DNA of 64,000 nucleotides from Homalodisca vitripennis (Eukaryota > Arthropoda > Insecta > Hemiptera > Cicadellidae): positions 134,492,001 to 134,556,000 of the forward strand of contig NC_060213.1 in assembly GCF_021130785.1 (NCBI RefSeq), given 5' to 3'. Within the stretch, counting starts at the first letter, position 1, and the number at the start of each line of letters is the position of its first letter. The notes below the pieces were generated by a model that made no database searches, was not told where the DNA came from, and saw nothing but the letters and a program-made list of their open reading frames with translations. A program made the translations under genes and the position numbers. Of the stretch, positions 23,101 to 36,400 are shown piece after piece.

Positions 23101-23801
23101 TTAACACTGTTCGTCAATCTTTACATTTTTGAACTTGCTGCTTACTCCTTAAAAAAATTACCAGAAATGATACTTAATGAAGACCTACATCCATACAATA
23201 CACGTAATAAAGATAATATTAGTTTTCAACAATGCCGATTAAGTAAAATGTTAAATAGCCATTCTGTCATGTGCAAAAAAGTCTATAATAAGTTAAGTTA
23301 TTTTGTTAAATTGTATAGTTGTAAGGTTTTTCTTAAAAAACTCATGACTGGCTGTTAGCAAATCCTTTTTTATAACATTGAGGAATTCCTAGAAACACCC
23401 TGGCATAACTCTGTAATATATTGTCCGTTTGATCAATACCTTTTTGCTTTGTTGACTCTTTAAATAGTTTATTTTTGTTCTTGTTAACTGTTCTTACTAA
23501 TAGTCTTTATTTTTTTTGTTAACTTGTTGAATTTTTGTGATGTTATCTATTTTTATATACTTATTTATTAATTAGTTTATTATTATCAATTTTACGTTGT
23601 TTTTAAAATTGTTACATTTATTACATTACACGCAATACATGCATTGTTACTATTTTATACCGCTACTAAGTTTTTGTTTTTTTACTGCTCTAGTATGACT
23701 AAGAACAATGTAAACGTTCAACAATTCTGACATTGTCAATACATGTATATATGTCCATGACAATAAAGTATTATTATTATATTATTATTATTATTATTAT
23801 C

Positions 23802-24374
23802 ATGTTCACAGTTCGTTCCATAATACCAATTTACGAAAGAAAGACGGTCTGACGCTTTAGTGCAGTGAAGTTGAGAAGTAAATCAATTTTATATAAACAT
23901 CAGACTGAGGAAATATTATATTCTAACAACTAATGAGTGAGACGGTTAACTGATTATTCATGTATACAAGTGTTCAGTGCCTCTGAAAATGAATTATTAT
24001 ATATAGCCGCTGTAGTTTTCATGTGCTAGGAAGCAAAGATATTTTTCGACACGAAATTACGTTTAGTGTAGAATAGTTCGCTCAATCTACAAGCCTTTTA
24101 GTTTTAAGACAACTAGGCAAGACCAAGTTATTGCACAGATCAAATTATTAAGCCTAGTTGATTGTTAACTCTGATTATTGGTAAAAGATAAGGAGTTGTT
24201 TTTCACAGTGTAATTGAGAATTAATAGGCTAGATCTGTGTCTGTATGTTGTTTAATATTTTAATCAAAAGTATTTTTAGGGCTATAATAAACTAGAAATA
24301 CTGTATTTAGCCCAAGACTTAGTATCTTTTGGTGTTGAGTGTGAGCCGCAGTTAGACTTAAGCCGATCAAGAAA
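23802..24374. promoter_or_regulatory. Upstream region of pcs (probable promoter and 5' UTR)
   Basis: The 570 bp between the LINE tail and the pcs ATG should contain the pcs 5' UTR, and perhaps its promoter, unless further 5' exons lie beyond. I see no clear TATA box or initiator that I would defend. Inference from position only. Confidence 0.3.
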
Positions 24375-24440
24375 ATGGCAACTAATAAAGAAGAACCAGA
24401 AGAACAAACTGATGAAGATGATCTGGATCCTAGAATACAG
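24375..24440 (+). CDS. pcs: pcs coding exon 1
   Basis: Twenty-two codons: an acidic start (MATNKEEPEEQTDEDDL) and then D-P-R-I-Q, followed by donor gtagat. Human SH3BP5 also has an acidic run just before D-P-R-I-Q, which fixes this as the N-terminal exon. Phase 0 joint to the exon at 30551. Intron 1 is 6,110 bp. Confidence 0.9.
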
Positions 24441-27400
24441 GTAGATAATGGTTTTAAAAATTCATTTCCCATGAGAAAGATTCGGTTCAATCAATTAACG
24501 TATAACACTACAGAAATAATTAATCTGCTAAGCTTAATTCGTGGACTGACTGTCTTTGTGAGCTGCAATCTGTGTCATTAACACAGTTGTCTAATGTGGT
24601 TTGTGAGGTGAATAAGCATGGATGGTCAATACAAATAAAATTGGTGACATGTCAAGATGCATTCATTAGAGCCTGCTATTGGGCCTTCTTACTTTGATAT
24701 ATAATCAGATATAAAGGAGTAAAATTCGTTGATTGAAACATTAAAATTGTATATTGTATGTAGTTAATATACTATGTACGTGTATAGGTAGTGTGGTCCT
24801 TATTTTTATGTTAGCATATGGCACAATAGTGTAGAAGTTTAGTGTAACAAAACAGTAAGTTACCTTGTTAATCATTACACAAGACAGTAGCGTTTAGATG
24901 TTAACGAACTGTGTCTTGTTAGAAAATTAGGAAATTACAGAAAGATAAAGTTCATCAGTTCATTCAATCAGATGAGTTATGTAGCTACCTTCTTTGAGAG
25001 AAGCCATATAACAGATGTAGTTATGAATAACATGATGAACTGGGTTACCTCTAAACCAATTGGTAACACACCCAAAGATTTGTGAGTTTATGGAGCTAAG
25101 TTTGAAAAAAAAAATACAATAAAGAATGCAGTTTTGGAGAACAATTGATATTTGAAGGCATCTAGTTTATGTAGTTAGCTGTAGGATATTTCTTATTTCT
25201 TGTGCGAGTAAAATTACTTCACTAGACTATAGGATGGTTATTTGGGATGAAGGTAATCCGTTTCAAATTTTAGTATGATCAGGAAATCCATATAAAGTAA
25301 GAAACATGACAATTAAGTACTATAAAGCATTGTTGACATTGCTGAGTGAAAACAGCTGGCCTCTAGGTAGAATCATTGGCATATGGAACAAAATCTAATC
25401 AGTCCTGTACATGATGGTGAGATAATACATATTATAGATGTAGAGCAGAGTGGACCTGAATTTTATATCGCTTAGCATAATCATCGATACAGTACTTCAA
25501 ATATTGAATAACATGACGAGCAATCTATATTGACGTATCTAAAATAGTTAATGAAATTCATGTTTTAAATTACAAGTGTTCGATATATACAATGACATAA
25601 CCTCAGAATAGTAAAGGAACTGTAACCACCAAACAAACAATAACAATTATAGATAATGGGAAAAATCTCATTTCAATAATAAAGAAATCATAACAACAAA
25701 ACAAACTTATTGAAACGAGAAAAATACAGATTTTTGTCTTTAAATGCTATTTTGGTTAGTTTTCTAAACTTGGAAAGTATTATTTTATTAAATGATGTTA
25801 CTTTAAAAACATCATGGATAAGTGATAACTTTATCCAAGTGTAGGGCCATTATCCAGTCACATATTTGACCATCAGTGTCATGTCTCGAGACTGCATTGA
25901 CAATCACCTGAGAACATGTATTGTCAAAATCTTCTTGTCCATGGTTTTGAAAAGGAAGGAGGACAGACATTGACCTAAAGGACAGGCTGATCCAGGCTAG
26001 ACCTCACCTGCTTCGGTATAAACACTACCCTGGATACTCACCAGGAGAGAGGAATGTTCCTGAGGGCCACAAAGGCCCTGAACAGCCTGTATAGAAGGGG
26101 AAGGAGAATATCCAAACCCCGCTGCAACCATACCGGGTCTCACTCTGACTCTCCCAGGAGCTGTATAAGGACTAAACGAGTTAAACGCCCACTCAATCTT
26201 TCTGAAGGTTATTACACGACACACCAAACTCCATTAAAAGTGAGTGGCGTACCCCTTAGGTCTCCCTCCACAGATGATTGGGTGATCCTTGTCATAAATG
26301 ATACAGTCCGGAAAGTGTGTTCTCATCATAATTAGAACTCCCTCCGGTTCAGTAATATATCTATTCACCTTGATTGTCCTTGAGACCACCAAGAGGCAGG
26401 ATAGGATGTTTTTTCTAGCAACCTCTGAAGCCTTGCACAACCCTGCACACTGCCAATGTCAGTGTAAAGTTTCTTCCAGGCTAATCTCTTAGTCGTACGA
26501 ACCTTGCGGTTGTACAGTGCAAGAGCCTCATGGTAGGTCTCCCAAGTACCCCAAGTTTTAGCTCTCGAATAAAGCACTGAATCTCTTCCTCGAAGAGGCC
26601 AGTTCAGAGCTCCACCAGGCTACTTTGGATCTCCTCCAGTTTATGACAGGCCAACTGAGATCAAATGCACCCACAATTGCAAAAGTCAGGCTGTCGACAG
26701 ATTTGTCCAGCTGTACTGTATTGGGAATCCGTTTCCTGTTACTACCATCAGATTCTAGTTGTACCCTTAAGTTTTTTTTGGTATGACATCCATTCTGTAT
26801 TTCTTACGATTCCTATACCAAACAATTTCAAGTTCCAGGTCTCTGATTTTAAAGTAGATGTGAGCATGATCAGAAAGAGAAGGCTCGTCAATCCAAATGG
26901 CAACCGTGTATCCGATTAACTACACCCTCCGTAATTATGGTCATGTCTATCATCCCTCTACGTGTCTGTGCAATATGTAGGAGCATTACGCACGTTTGCA
27001 ATCACTCGACATCTGAACATTGAATACTCCAGAAGCGATCTACCCCAATTAAACTTCTCTTACCGGTTGATTTTCATGAAAACTTTTCTTTTACTGTTCA
27101 TAGAATGAGGCAAGTGTGCCAAATTTCATCGTTCTAACTCATCAGGAATTTAAGATAAACAAAAATATAGTTCTTCGAGGGTTACAACTAGTGGTTGATT
27201 TTCATGAAAGTGCTTTTGTTTCTATGTAAGTGATGAGGCATGTACATATGTAAAATTTTCTAGTTCTAGGTCATCAGGAACTCAATAAAGACCAAAATGG
27301 TTCTTCTAGGGGATGTAACCCCATTCCACCCCCTATGGTTGAAATGAAAAAAAATATTTTAGTGTTTCTATTTAACTTTTGCTCGAGGCATATGTGGCCC

Positions 27401-30400
27401 AAATTTAAACTTCCTGAGATATCAGGAAGTTTCAGAATTAGTGATTGATTAATGGGGGTCTTTTATACAATAGACATTATGATATAGAATTTCACTTCGA
27501 TTATTTAAAAACCTTTGAAACTTATATTATTCCCGAACATTTCACAAATTCAGTATAGTAAAATTTACTTTTAATATTTTTACAATAATAATGTATTAAT
27601 TATATTATTTCTTATTTTCATGTGCACTGGTTCTTTAAAATATATATTTATATTTTTTATAATATAATTTATTTTATGATCATATTTACAGTCCATATTT
27701 TGTGATATTAAAAAAATAATATGCAATACTAAAAAAGTGTAGGTAGCAAAAAATGTTATTTTATGAGTGTAAACAAAAAATATTAATTAGATAGTGCAAT
27801 CTTGGCTTGTTTGTTTGTCATGTTATTAAAAATAAATTTTTTGAGGTTAATTAAACTGATGAATGAATTAATAATTAAATTAAATAGTTGAAATGTGTTG
27901 GATTGATGAGGAATCACTGTTGAAAAAAATTAACAAAGTGACAATTTTATAATAATGAGTCACATGAATTCCAAAGAAATTCCGTGTTCACCTCACATTT
28001 TCCACTCTGCAAATACATCATATATTTTGCCGTTGATTCTCACTCATGTTAACTACATCACTCATAACCAAACATGAGTAATAAATGAGTGCAACAACCA
28101 GCAACCTATCAGGGAGGTTACAACAGTCCCGGTGTGATAAGACCCTTCTGGCAGTGACCTAATTGTTTGCAGTGCTGTGTGACAAACCCTTGCTCGTACA
28201 ACTGTGTGTACATTGACTCAGTCCCACTTGTCAACGTGTCCGTACAAGTGTGAAATGCCAGTCATATCTCTGGCATGCAGATTGTAATAATTTATTCATA
28301 ATGTTGCTGAGGTTAGTCATGGTATAGATCCGAAACCAACTGTCTAGGTGGTTTTGACAGGGATGAATGATTCCTATAAGAGGCAACACTTACTAAATAA
28401 AATTGAGATGTTTTGGTTTTGGTAGATATTTAGTTTCATTTAACATGTAAATAAGATTATATCGTTACATTGCAGACTCAGGTCATAATATCCTTAAGTA
28501 TTGCAGGATTTTAGTTTCTCTTCATTAAAACACAAGAAAATGTAATATGTATAATCTACAAAAATAATAACTTCATTGATATTGTACATGTAATGAGTTT
28601 ACAACAGTTTTTAAATTATAAAGGAGTACAAAATATTTTGAATTAAAAGATCAATATTTAATAATTGTGGATGAACAGTTTCAGCCGAATATTCAACAAT
28701 CTATTTTCAATATTCGTACAGCCAGTTTGATTAAACATTTTGAATGTTTTCAGCAAATTTAGCCCCACATATCCACATTTGATTTTGTATTTTTTTTGTT
28801 TTTAAGGAACTTAAGGATTCATTATCAGTCTTCTTTATATAAAGTTATTATTTTTGAAGATTATACAAATTTTATTTTCTTACATTTAAATCAAAAGAAA
28901 CCTAAATCCTGCAATAGGTAAGTATATTATGAGTACAGTAATGTAACAATGCTACAATGATATTATTTTTTAATCTCATTTAAGCCTCAGCGTCAGCTAT
29001 GCCGGCTTTCGAAGTGCACTGGTTTTTATTATTATTATTACACACACATATATATATATATATATATAATGTGTATGGACCTCCCTGGGATTTGAACCCG
29101 TGATCTCCTGGTTAGAGAGCTGAGACTATAACCATTAGTCTACGGAGAAGGACTACAATAATCTGATTAGAACAGCTAAAATTAAAACAGCTGATTGTTG
29201 TGGCTCACAAACATTGCTGTCACATAATGACAATGGATGTTGTTTACCACTCCGGTTTTCCTTATTTATCAACTGATTTTCTTAAACTTGGTATCGTTGG
29301 ATTTCTAATGAAATTTTCTAACTAAAATGTATCAATTGTTCTTTCATATTTCGTTTTAAAGATATTTATGTTTAAAGAATTTAGGAAGCCACCATTTTTA
29401 AAATAAAGCTTTAAAAAATTGAAATTTTTTCTGTAATTAGGCCTGTATTTTGTAAAGGTATATATACCAAATTTCAATTCATTACAACAAGCTGTTTTTG
29501 AATTAAAAATAGTTAAGTAAAATAAGCAAAATGGCAGCTATTTGAGTAATTATTGAGTTTTAGAAAGTTTGAATATGATATTTTGCTTTGTCTTTGGTCT
29601 AAGAATAATACCCTGAAAAGTATTGGTAGACAGTTATGAGACACTGTATAATTCTCCTTATTTTTCTGAACAGAGAAAAATATTAATAATTTTATTTATT
29701 TACAAGGATTTAAGTGACAATACTACTACATTCTAGATTATTATGTTTATTAAAATCTCTTCAGATTTGTATTTCAACTATACTTTTATCTTAACAATAG
29801 ATTAATGTACTCTGGGAATTGAAATACATATATTTTTTATGAATAATCTTTAACTCTTGTGTTTTATAAATTTTAAAAACTATTCCTGTTGGCCAGTAAC
29901 CTAATTCTTAATTCCAATATAAAAACATTTAGTTGTTTTTTGCCAATTAAATATGCATGAATTGGCAAATTTAGTTGAGAAATGACAAATGTAAAATTTA
30001 TTTACTTCCATGAATTAATCAGTGGTAAAAATCAAATATGAACTGTATTAATTATTAAACAACTGCATTCTTTTAATTGGTAACAATTACTAAGAAATGC
30101 GTTGAGCGCTTTAAAGTCACTTTCAGTTTTAAATGTCCAATCGGCAACTGGAAAATTAAAGGTTAATGGATAATGTAGTGAAGCGTGGATCTTTAAACTC
30201 AGTTTTGGAACAGGTGTATAAAAGCAGGAGGTTAGGTAGAACTGAAACCAATCCAAACAGATGCCTCGCTAAGATAGTACCAGCAACCAGAATTCGGTAG
30301 TGTCGCGCTATAAGCGGTAAATGGTAGGTACTAGGTATGGCCATAGGATGGCGCTGTGAACTGTGGTTCCAGTGAGTGATTCTGTGTTTTATATTTACGT

Positions 30401-33400
30401 GGGTAGAACCATGTAACTTTACACTGCCTACCCTCTTAGTAGTTATTATTTGATAAAGAACTAACAGGTTGTGACGTAGAGTATGTAAGCTGTAGTATGT
30501 TTGGGGAATATCGTCAGTTTAAAATTAACGATCATCGGTTTTCATTTTAGGTAGAACTGGAGAGGTTAAACAATGCAACGGATAATATCAACAAACTGGA
30601 AATGGAGTTGGATGTAAGTACTGTACAGATATGTATCAATATTAGACTATTAATCAGTAGCTTATATGAAAAATTATTTTGTGGAAGGGAGGCTGACTCA
30701 GTGAGTGGTTTAAGAAGTATAAAATACCCTCACAGAATAGGGGTTCGGAAATCTTCCGCCACAAGATTGTTGAGTTTTAAGGCCTCATAAATGTGTTCTA
30801 GCTTGAAACAAACTACTGGGTGCAGTTTTTCAATCAATCAATCAATCAATAAATCTTTATTTACATTTTCGTCAAGAAAAGTAATGGTGTTTTCATGTCT
30901 GTCTTTCAAACTTTCGGGAGTAGCGTGCTTGAACCTCCTGACCCCCCCCCCCCCACTTATATATGCCCATGCCATTAGTGCACCTCGTAGATTTGACAAG
31001 CAATTTTCTATCACATCGTCCTTTTTACTAACTACTAACAAAACTCAAGGAGTAGGCTATCATGTACACAGCTTTTGCATTTTCAATTCAATTCAAAACA
31101 TTCTTTATTCGTCAAATATACAACTGTACACATGAATGGTGTTAATTTTTACTTAAAACTAAAAAGAAAGTACATAGTTTTAAGATTGTTTTTGACCAGT
31201 ATTCATTAAAATTATAAGAGGCAGCCTCGACAAGAAATGCCTTGAAAAATTTTACAAACTTTGTCGAATTTATTTAATTTTTTTATCAATATTGGGAGAT
31301 AGTTTAAAAACTGTATTCCTATATAAGTTGGCTTCTTTAAAAAAATTCTTTATTATGTTTAATTATTTGTAAATTGTTTTTATTTCTTGTGCTATAGCCG
31401 TGTTTGTCAAAATTTTTAGGTAATGTTCCAATAATATTTTTCACATACAAAACTGTTTTATATATGTAGAGACTGCAAACCGTCATTATTCCAATTTCAG
31501 TGGTGATTTTTACAATGTGTATCATGATTAAGATTTTAACATAATTCTTATGGTTTTGTTTTGAAGGGATAAAAAAACTCTGTTCATATTACAGAGAGAT
31601 GTTGACCCATACACTTCCACTTCATATGAGATGTGTGAGTGGATCAAAGCATAATAAATAGATTTAAGCGTTATTAAATTACAAGATAGAGATAACCTTT
31701 TAGTTGCAAAAATACCAGAAATTAATTTAGAACATAGTTTATCAATGTGAAAGGACCAGTTGAGCTTGTTTTCTACTACGAATCCTAAAAATGATGTATT
31801 ATCATGAGATTTGTCTGAAATTTGTTGATTTGAACTCAAGTTATTGGAATTCTGCCAAAGAATTCGACAAAAGTTATTTTATTTTTATTAGGCATTAGAT
31901 ATGTGTTTAGTTGTTGTTTTATACTATGTTTATTGCTGATTCCATTCCAGGAAAAATGTCAATATTTTTGTCAGAGGCAGTTAAATTTATGTCATCAGCA
32001 AATAGACAAAATTCATTACTAATGTTCGGTTCTGCAAGGCATTCTGGTAATTTACCTATATAACAAAGAAATAAAAATGGCCCAAGTACAGATCCTTGTG
32101 GTACTTAATATTTAATTAGGCCTACTTTAGTAGACTAGACTTTATTTTATTGAGGCTTGAACTGAGGCTTTTACTTTCGTTATTTAAAATATTTATACAA
32201 TAAGCAATTGCAAGTATTTTATGTGTTTGTGTATTGTTATTGTATTTGTTTGATAAGGAGAGACAGATATATAATATAGAGATATATGTTTTCGAGATAT
32301 CCTTATTTCTAAACAAAATTACAATTTAAAGTAAATGCAAGTGCCCGATTTCGAGCAGTGGGTCCACTACTTAAACTTAAATGCTGAATTACTTAATGTA
32401 CTGACATAGGTGTAGCATATTTAATCAGAATGGTTAGCAAAAGCTGCTGTGAGTCACCGTTAAAAATATAACAACAGTGTATAAAGGAAACAAAACAACA
32501 AAGTTGTGTACTCTATGATAGCCATTAGATTTACACCGATTATTGAGTATTGTTTTGACTCTTTCATAGATAACAAATTAACCCTTGATCATGTAAACAA
32601 TTAGAGCCTAACCCTTGATCTGGTAAACAACTATTTCAAACCAAAAGTTGAAATACCCGAGTTTGAAATTTAACCACAAACTAATCAGTAGAACTACAAT
32701 AATAGGAGTTGCATTAAAATTTTGCTTGTTTATTTATGCGTTTAATATATACAGTAAATAATTTATGAAAAATAACTTCCAGTTTTTACGTCGATAATAA
32801 TGAATAACCGAGTTTTGCATTTTTGAAGTTGCAGTGTGATTGAAAAGCACCAACAAAATGATGCTTTCATAAAAACTACAAGTAATTATTTGTAAATTAT
32901 TTTCTTAATGAAAAAATACAGTACAATATACAAAAATATTAAATAAAATATATCTGCAATTCATGTTAAACGAAATTAGAGTACAAAAAAGAGTAATTTC
33001 TTTTGTTCTCCGTACTTTAATGTAATTTTGCTGAATTCAAAATCTTTTGTTCAAATATTGAAGTTATAGAAATACAAGTGTTTGTACTAAACGGTAGTTG
33101 ATGGTAGAGGGCTGATATATTTATGTAATCTGTGTATTGTACACAGTACACACACTACTATAATACGATTCAATGCAATATGTAATGCATGGGCGTTGAG
33201 TAAATAGTGATATAACTCGTTTAATGCAGGAGGCAAATGGGACATTCCGCATGCTTATGAATGACTCGACACGTCGCATCACGTTATGGTCCCACAAACT
33301 GGGGTCTTGTGTGGAAAAGGCCCGTCCATATTACGAGGCCCTGGAGATATCCAAGCAGGCTCAGATTGACTGCCAGCGGGCTGCTGTAAAGTTTCAGAGA

Positions 33401-36400
33401 GCTAACGGTAGGTTCATTGTGACTAGTGATCACGTTTTAAGTATATTATTTTCCTCTTAAAGTGGATTTAAAAATACTCTTGTGTCTTGTGTCATCATTG
33501 TCTGATTATAATTTTAAAATGTGATAGAAACCACACTAAGTATTTCATTTTAGTGGGAATCTCTCAAAGACCTCATGCTCCTTCTTGAACGTTTTCTAAG
33601 TTGAAATGCTTGTAATCTTTGTGATGGGGCCAATCTAGTAACCCTTTGAGGACCATTAGGAGATCTATCATCCGCACTCAATAAGGTGAGAAAAACAGCA
33701 AGAGATCATCATCTTTTCTAGTGTTTCGTATTTTTCTTCAATGTGACTGATGTTGAAGATTCTTCTTTAACAAAATGAAAAAAATGAAAAATGAAAAAAA
33801 ATGAAATGGTTCAAATATGATTTCTTGAACTGTATTTTCTTTCAATTCCAAATATTGTATAAACAATTTTGAGCTCACATTGTACCTATGCTAAATGAGT
33901 AAAAACAGAGTGTTTTCCTATCTGAATTTAAAAACTGTTACATTTTGTGAAAAATTACAAAATTGTAATTTTTGAAATATTATTTGACACAGCTCTTTGT
34001 GATTTTATCAGATGCAAGATCTATAAATCCATACACTTGGTCTACCTATAAATTTTATTATAATTGTTGATTATTGGAGTATATAGCTTAGTAATGTAAC
34101 TTATTTTAAGATTCAATGTCTTTATGAATAAAAATGATTTTATATTTATTGCTGATAAGATGTTGTTCAGTACAATCGGCATTGTTCCATGAAGAGGATT
34201 TATAAAATATTGTGTCTACAAAGTCTTTTCTAAGCATTTTCTGGCAAAAAAGTTAGTGGTGAAATTATTTGTTTTAAGATGGTTAAGTTTTCGTTCTAAA
34301 TTGAGTTGGAAAATCTATGCTAAAAAAAGTTTAAAAGGCTTATATTAAAATTTTATTCCAGAGATTCATGCGGCAGCTAAGGAGACGGTGGCGTTGGCTG
34401 AGGCACGTTATCTCAGTAAACAAGACGAGTGGAAATTCGACGCAGCTTGGCAAGAAATGCTGAACCATGCAACAAAAAAGGTACTTTATCATAATTTTTG
34501 TTACCATTTTATCCTATTTTAGTTTGTAAAGATGTCCATAATGTTTTTAATTTCACTAATATATATATATTTTTAGTGTTTATATTAGTTTGCACCCAAT
34601 ATTTTGTAAGTGTTAAAACAAAGTCAAGCGAAACATTAATGAGCGAGTGATGTGACAGGTGATGGAAGCGGAGCACGCTAAGGCCGAGAGTGGCCGGGAG
34701 CACCAGAAGAGAGCGACCTTGTACAACGCTGCGGAACAGAAGGTAGTTTATGCTAGCCAACACTTTTCTACTACCCTAACCCTTTTAGTGCTATGGTCAT
34801 ATAGTTTGAAACCGTTGGGAAAGTCCTGTGGTATAAAAATGTATTTTTTACTGCTAAAGTAATTAATCCAACTATTATATATAATATCCAGTCATTATGT
34901 ATAACAGCCAGTGGTTTTGGTCAAAGCGATTAATAGTGCTCTATTACTTTACTCAGCCATTATATTTATTATCTGACCAAAGCTGGCCAAAGTGATTAAT
35001 CATGCTTTATTTATTACTTATTTTATTTCGAGCTAACCATTAAGCATACTAATAATAATATTTTTTAACATAAACTACAAATACCTAAGCTAACATAACA
35101 TATTTACCTAGGACTTTTATTACTTTAGCCACATCGTTTTAGCTATTATATACGTTTTAAGTCATTATTTTTTATTTTGGCTAGTGAGTTTGGTCATTAT
35201 GCATTATAACCAGACATTATACATCATAACTGAAAAAGGTTTAATAACTTGAAGGGTAGATACATATGTTATTATGGCTTTGGTAAAAACATTTTATTTT
35301 ATTTTAATGTCATGGTTTAAAAAATTTCATTCGTACAATATCTTTAATTTTAAATCTATACAGTGGAACCATGCAAATTAAAACATGTACAATAATGTTG
35401 AAGATGGAGTTTATATAGGTTATTATTTTGTAATCACTAAATTTTGTGAAATGTCTGATGACAAAAGGCCTCATCAAATCAAAAGTTTTCAGTATTGGGT
35501 TTGCAATTTTAAAATTTAGTGATTACAGATGTTTTATAGTGAAATGAACATGACAACGTAATGTAAATACAAAGCTATTGAAAGTAAATATTATTCGAAT
35601 TTCGAACATTTAGAAGATCGTGTCTTCATTAGTTTTCTCTGATGACGGAAATACATTCACTATACCAGTATGCAAATATCTAAAAATAATTCATACTGTT
35701 GTACAAATTGTTCATTTTGAGCTTCTTCGTCACTGACTTTTTTAATCTCTTCAGACGAATATGACACCAGATTCCAGGAGATGTCTGTGACATCATCACA
35801 TTCCAGACGATGCACTATGGGGAAGGTGAAAAGAAGCTAAACTCTACATTTACTTACATTTCATCAACATAGTTTACAGTTTTACAGTTTAGTTTACAGA
35901 AATTCTTTATTCATAAAACAAATGCACAGATTGTACAATGAATAGTGTCAATCATAGTTAATAAAAAAATTATCTAACATCAACTTATAAAATATTAACT
36001 AACATAAGCATTAGTACTAGGATTACTATTATAATTTTTAAGTGTATTTCATGCACAGTTGCTGGAATAAACATTCATTCATTATAAGTTATGGTAATAA
36101 ATAGTTATCTTATACATATAAACAGACACATACATACATAAATACATATACACAGACACATACACACGTAAATTCATATAGACATGTTGAGCTAAACCAG
36201 TCAATTAGCCCTTTCAAAAAATTCTTGGAATGAATATATAGGTTTATTTAGTAGATATTCTTTAAGTTTAGTTTTGAAATTATTTGTGTTGTAGTTAGTT
36301 TTCAACTCAATTGGTAAATGATTTAGAAACTTTTTCCCCATGTACGAGGTTTTCTTTTTATAAAATTCCAAGTGATGAGAATCATTAGATATATTGAACC

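Larger units (their letters stand above)
20220..23801 (+). mobile_element. Second LINE (CR1/Jockey-like) with (ATT)n tail, broken
   Basis: A 3.6-kb LINE in the same orientation as pcs, ending in an ATT microsatellite (23769-23801). It keeps the end of ORF1 (20220-20515), an endonuclease (about 20570-21212) and a reverse transcriptase (about 21890-23100, longest open piece 22182-22793). Frameshifts are fewer than in the LINE at 11.5-16.2 kb. The 5' end is not clear; ORF1 appears truncated. The tail ends about 570 bp upstream of the pcs start codon. Confidence 0.88.

Noticed and set aside
26054..26492. Plus-strand frames of 64-93 codons
   Set aside because: They are antisense shadows of the R1/Jockey-like LINE fragment on the minus strand.
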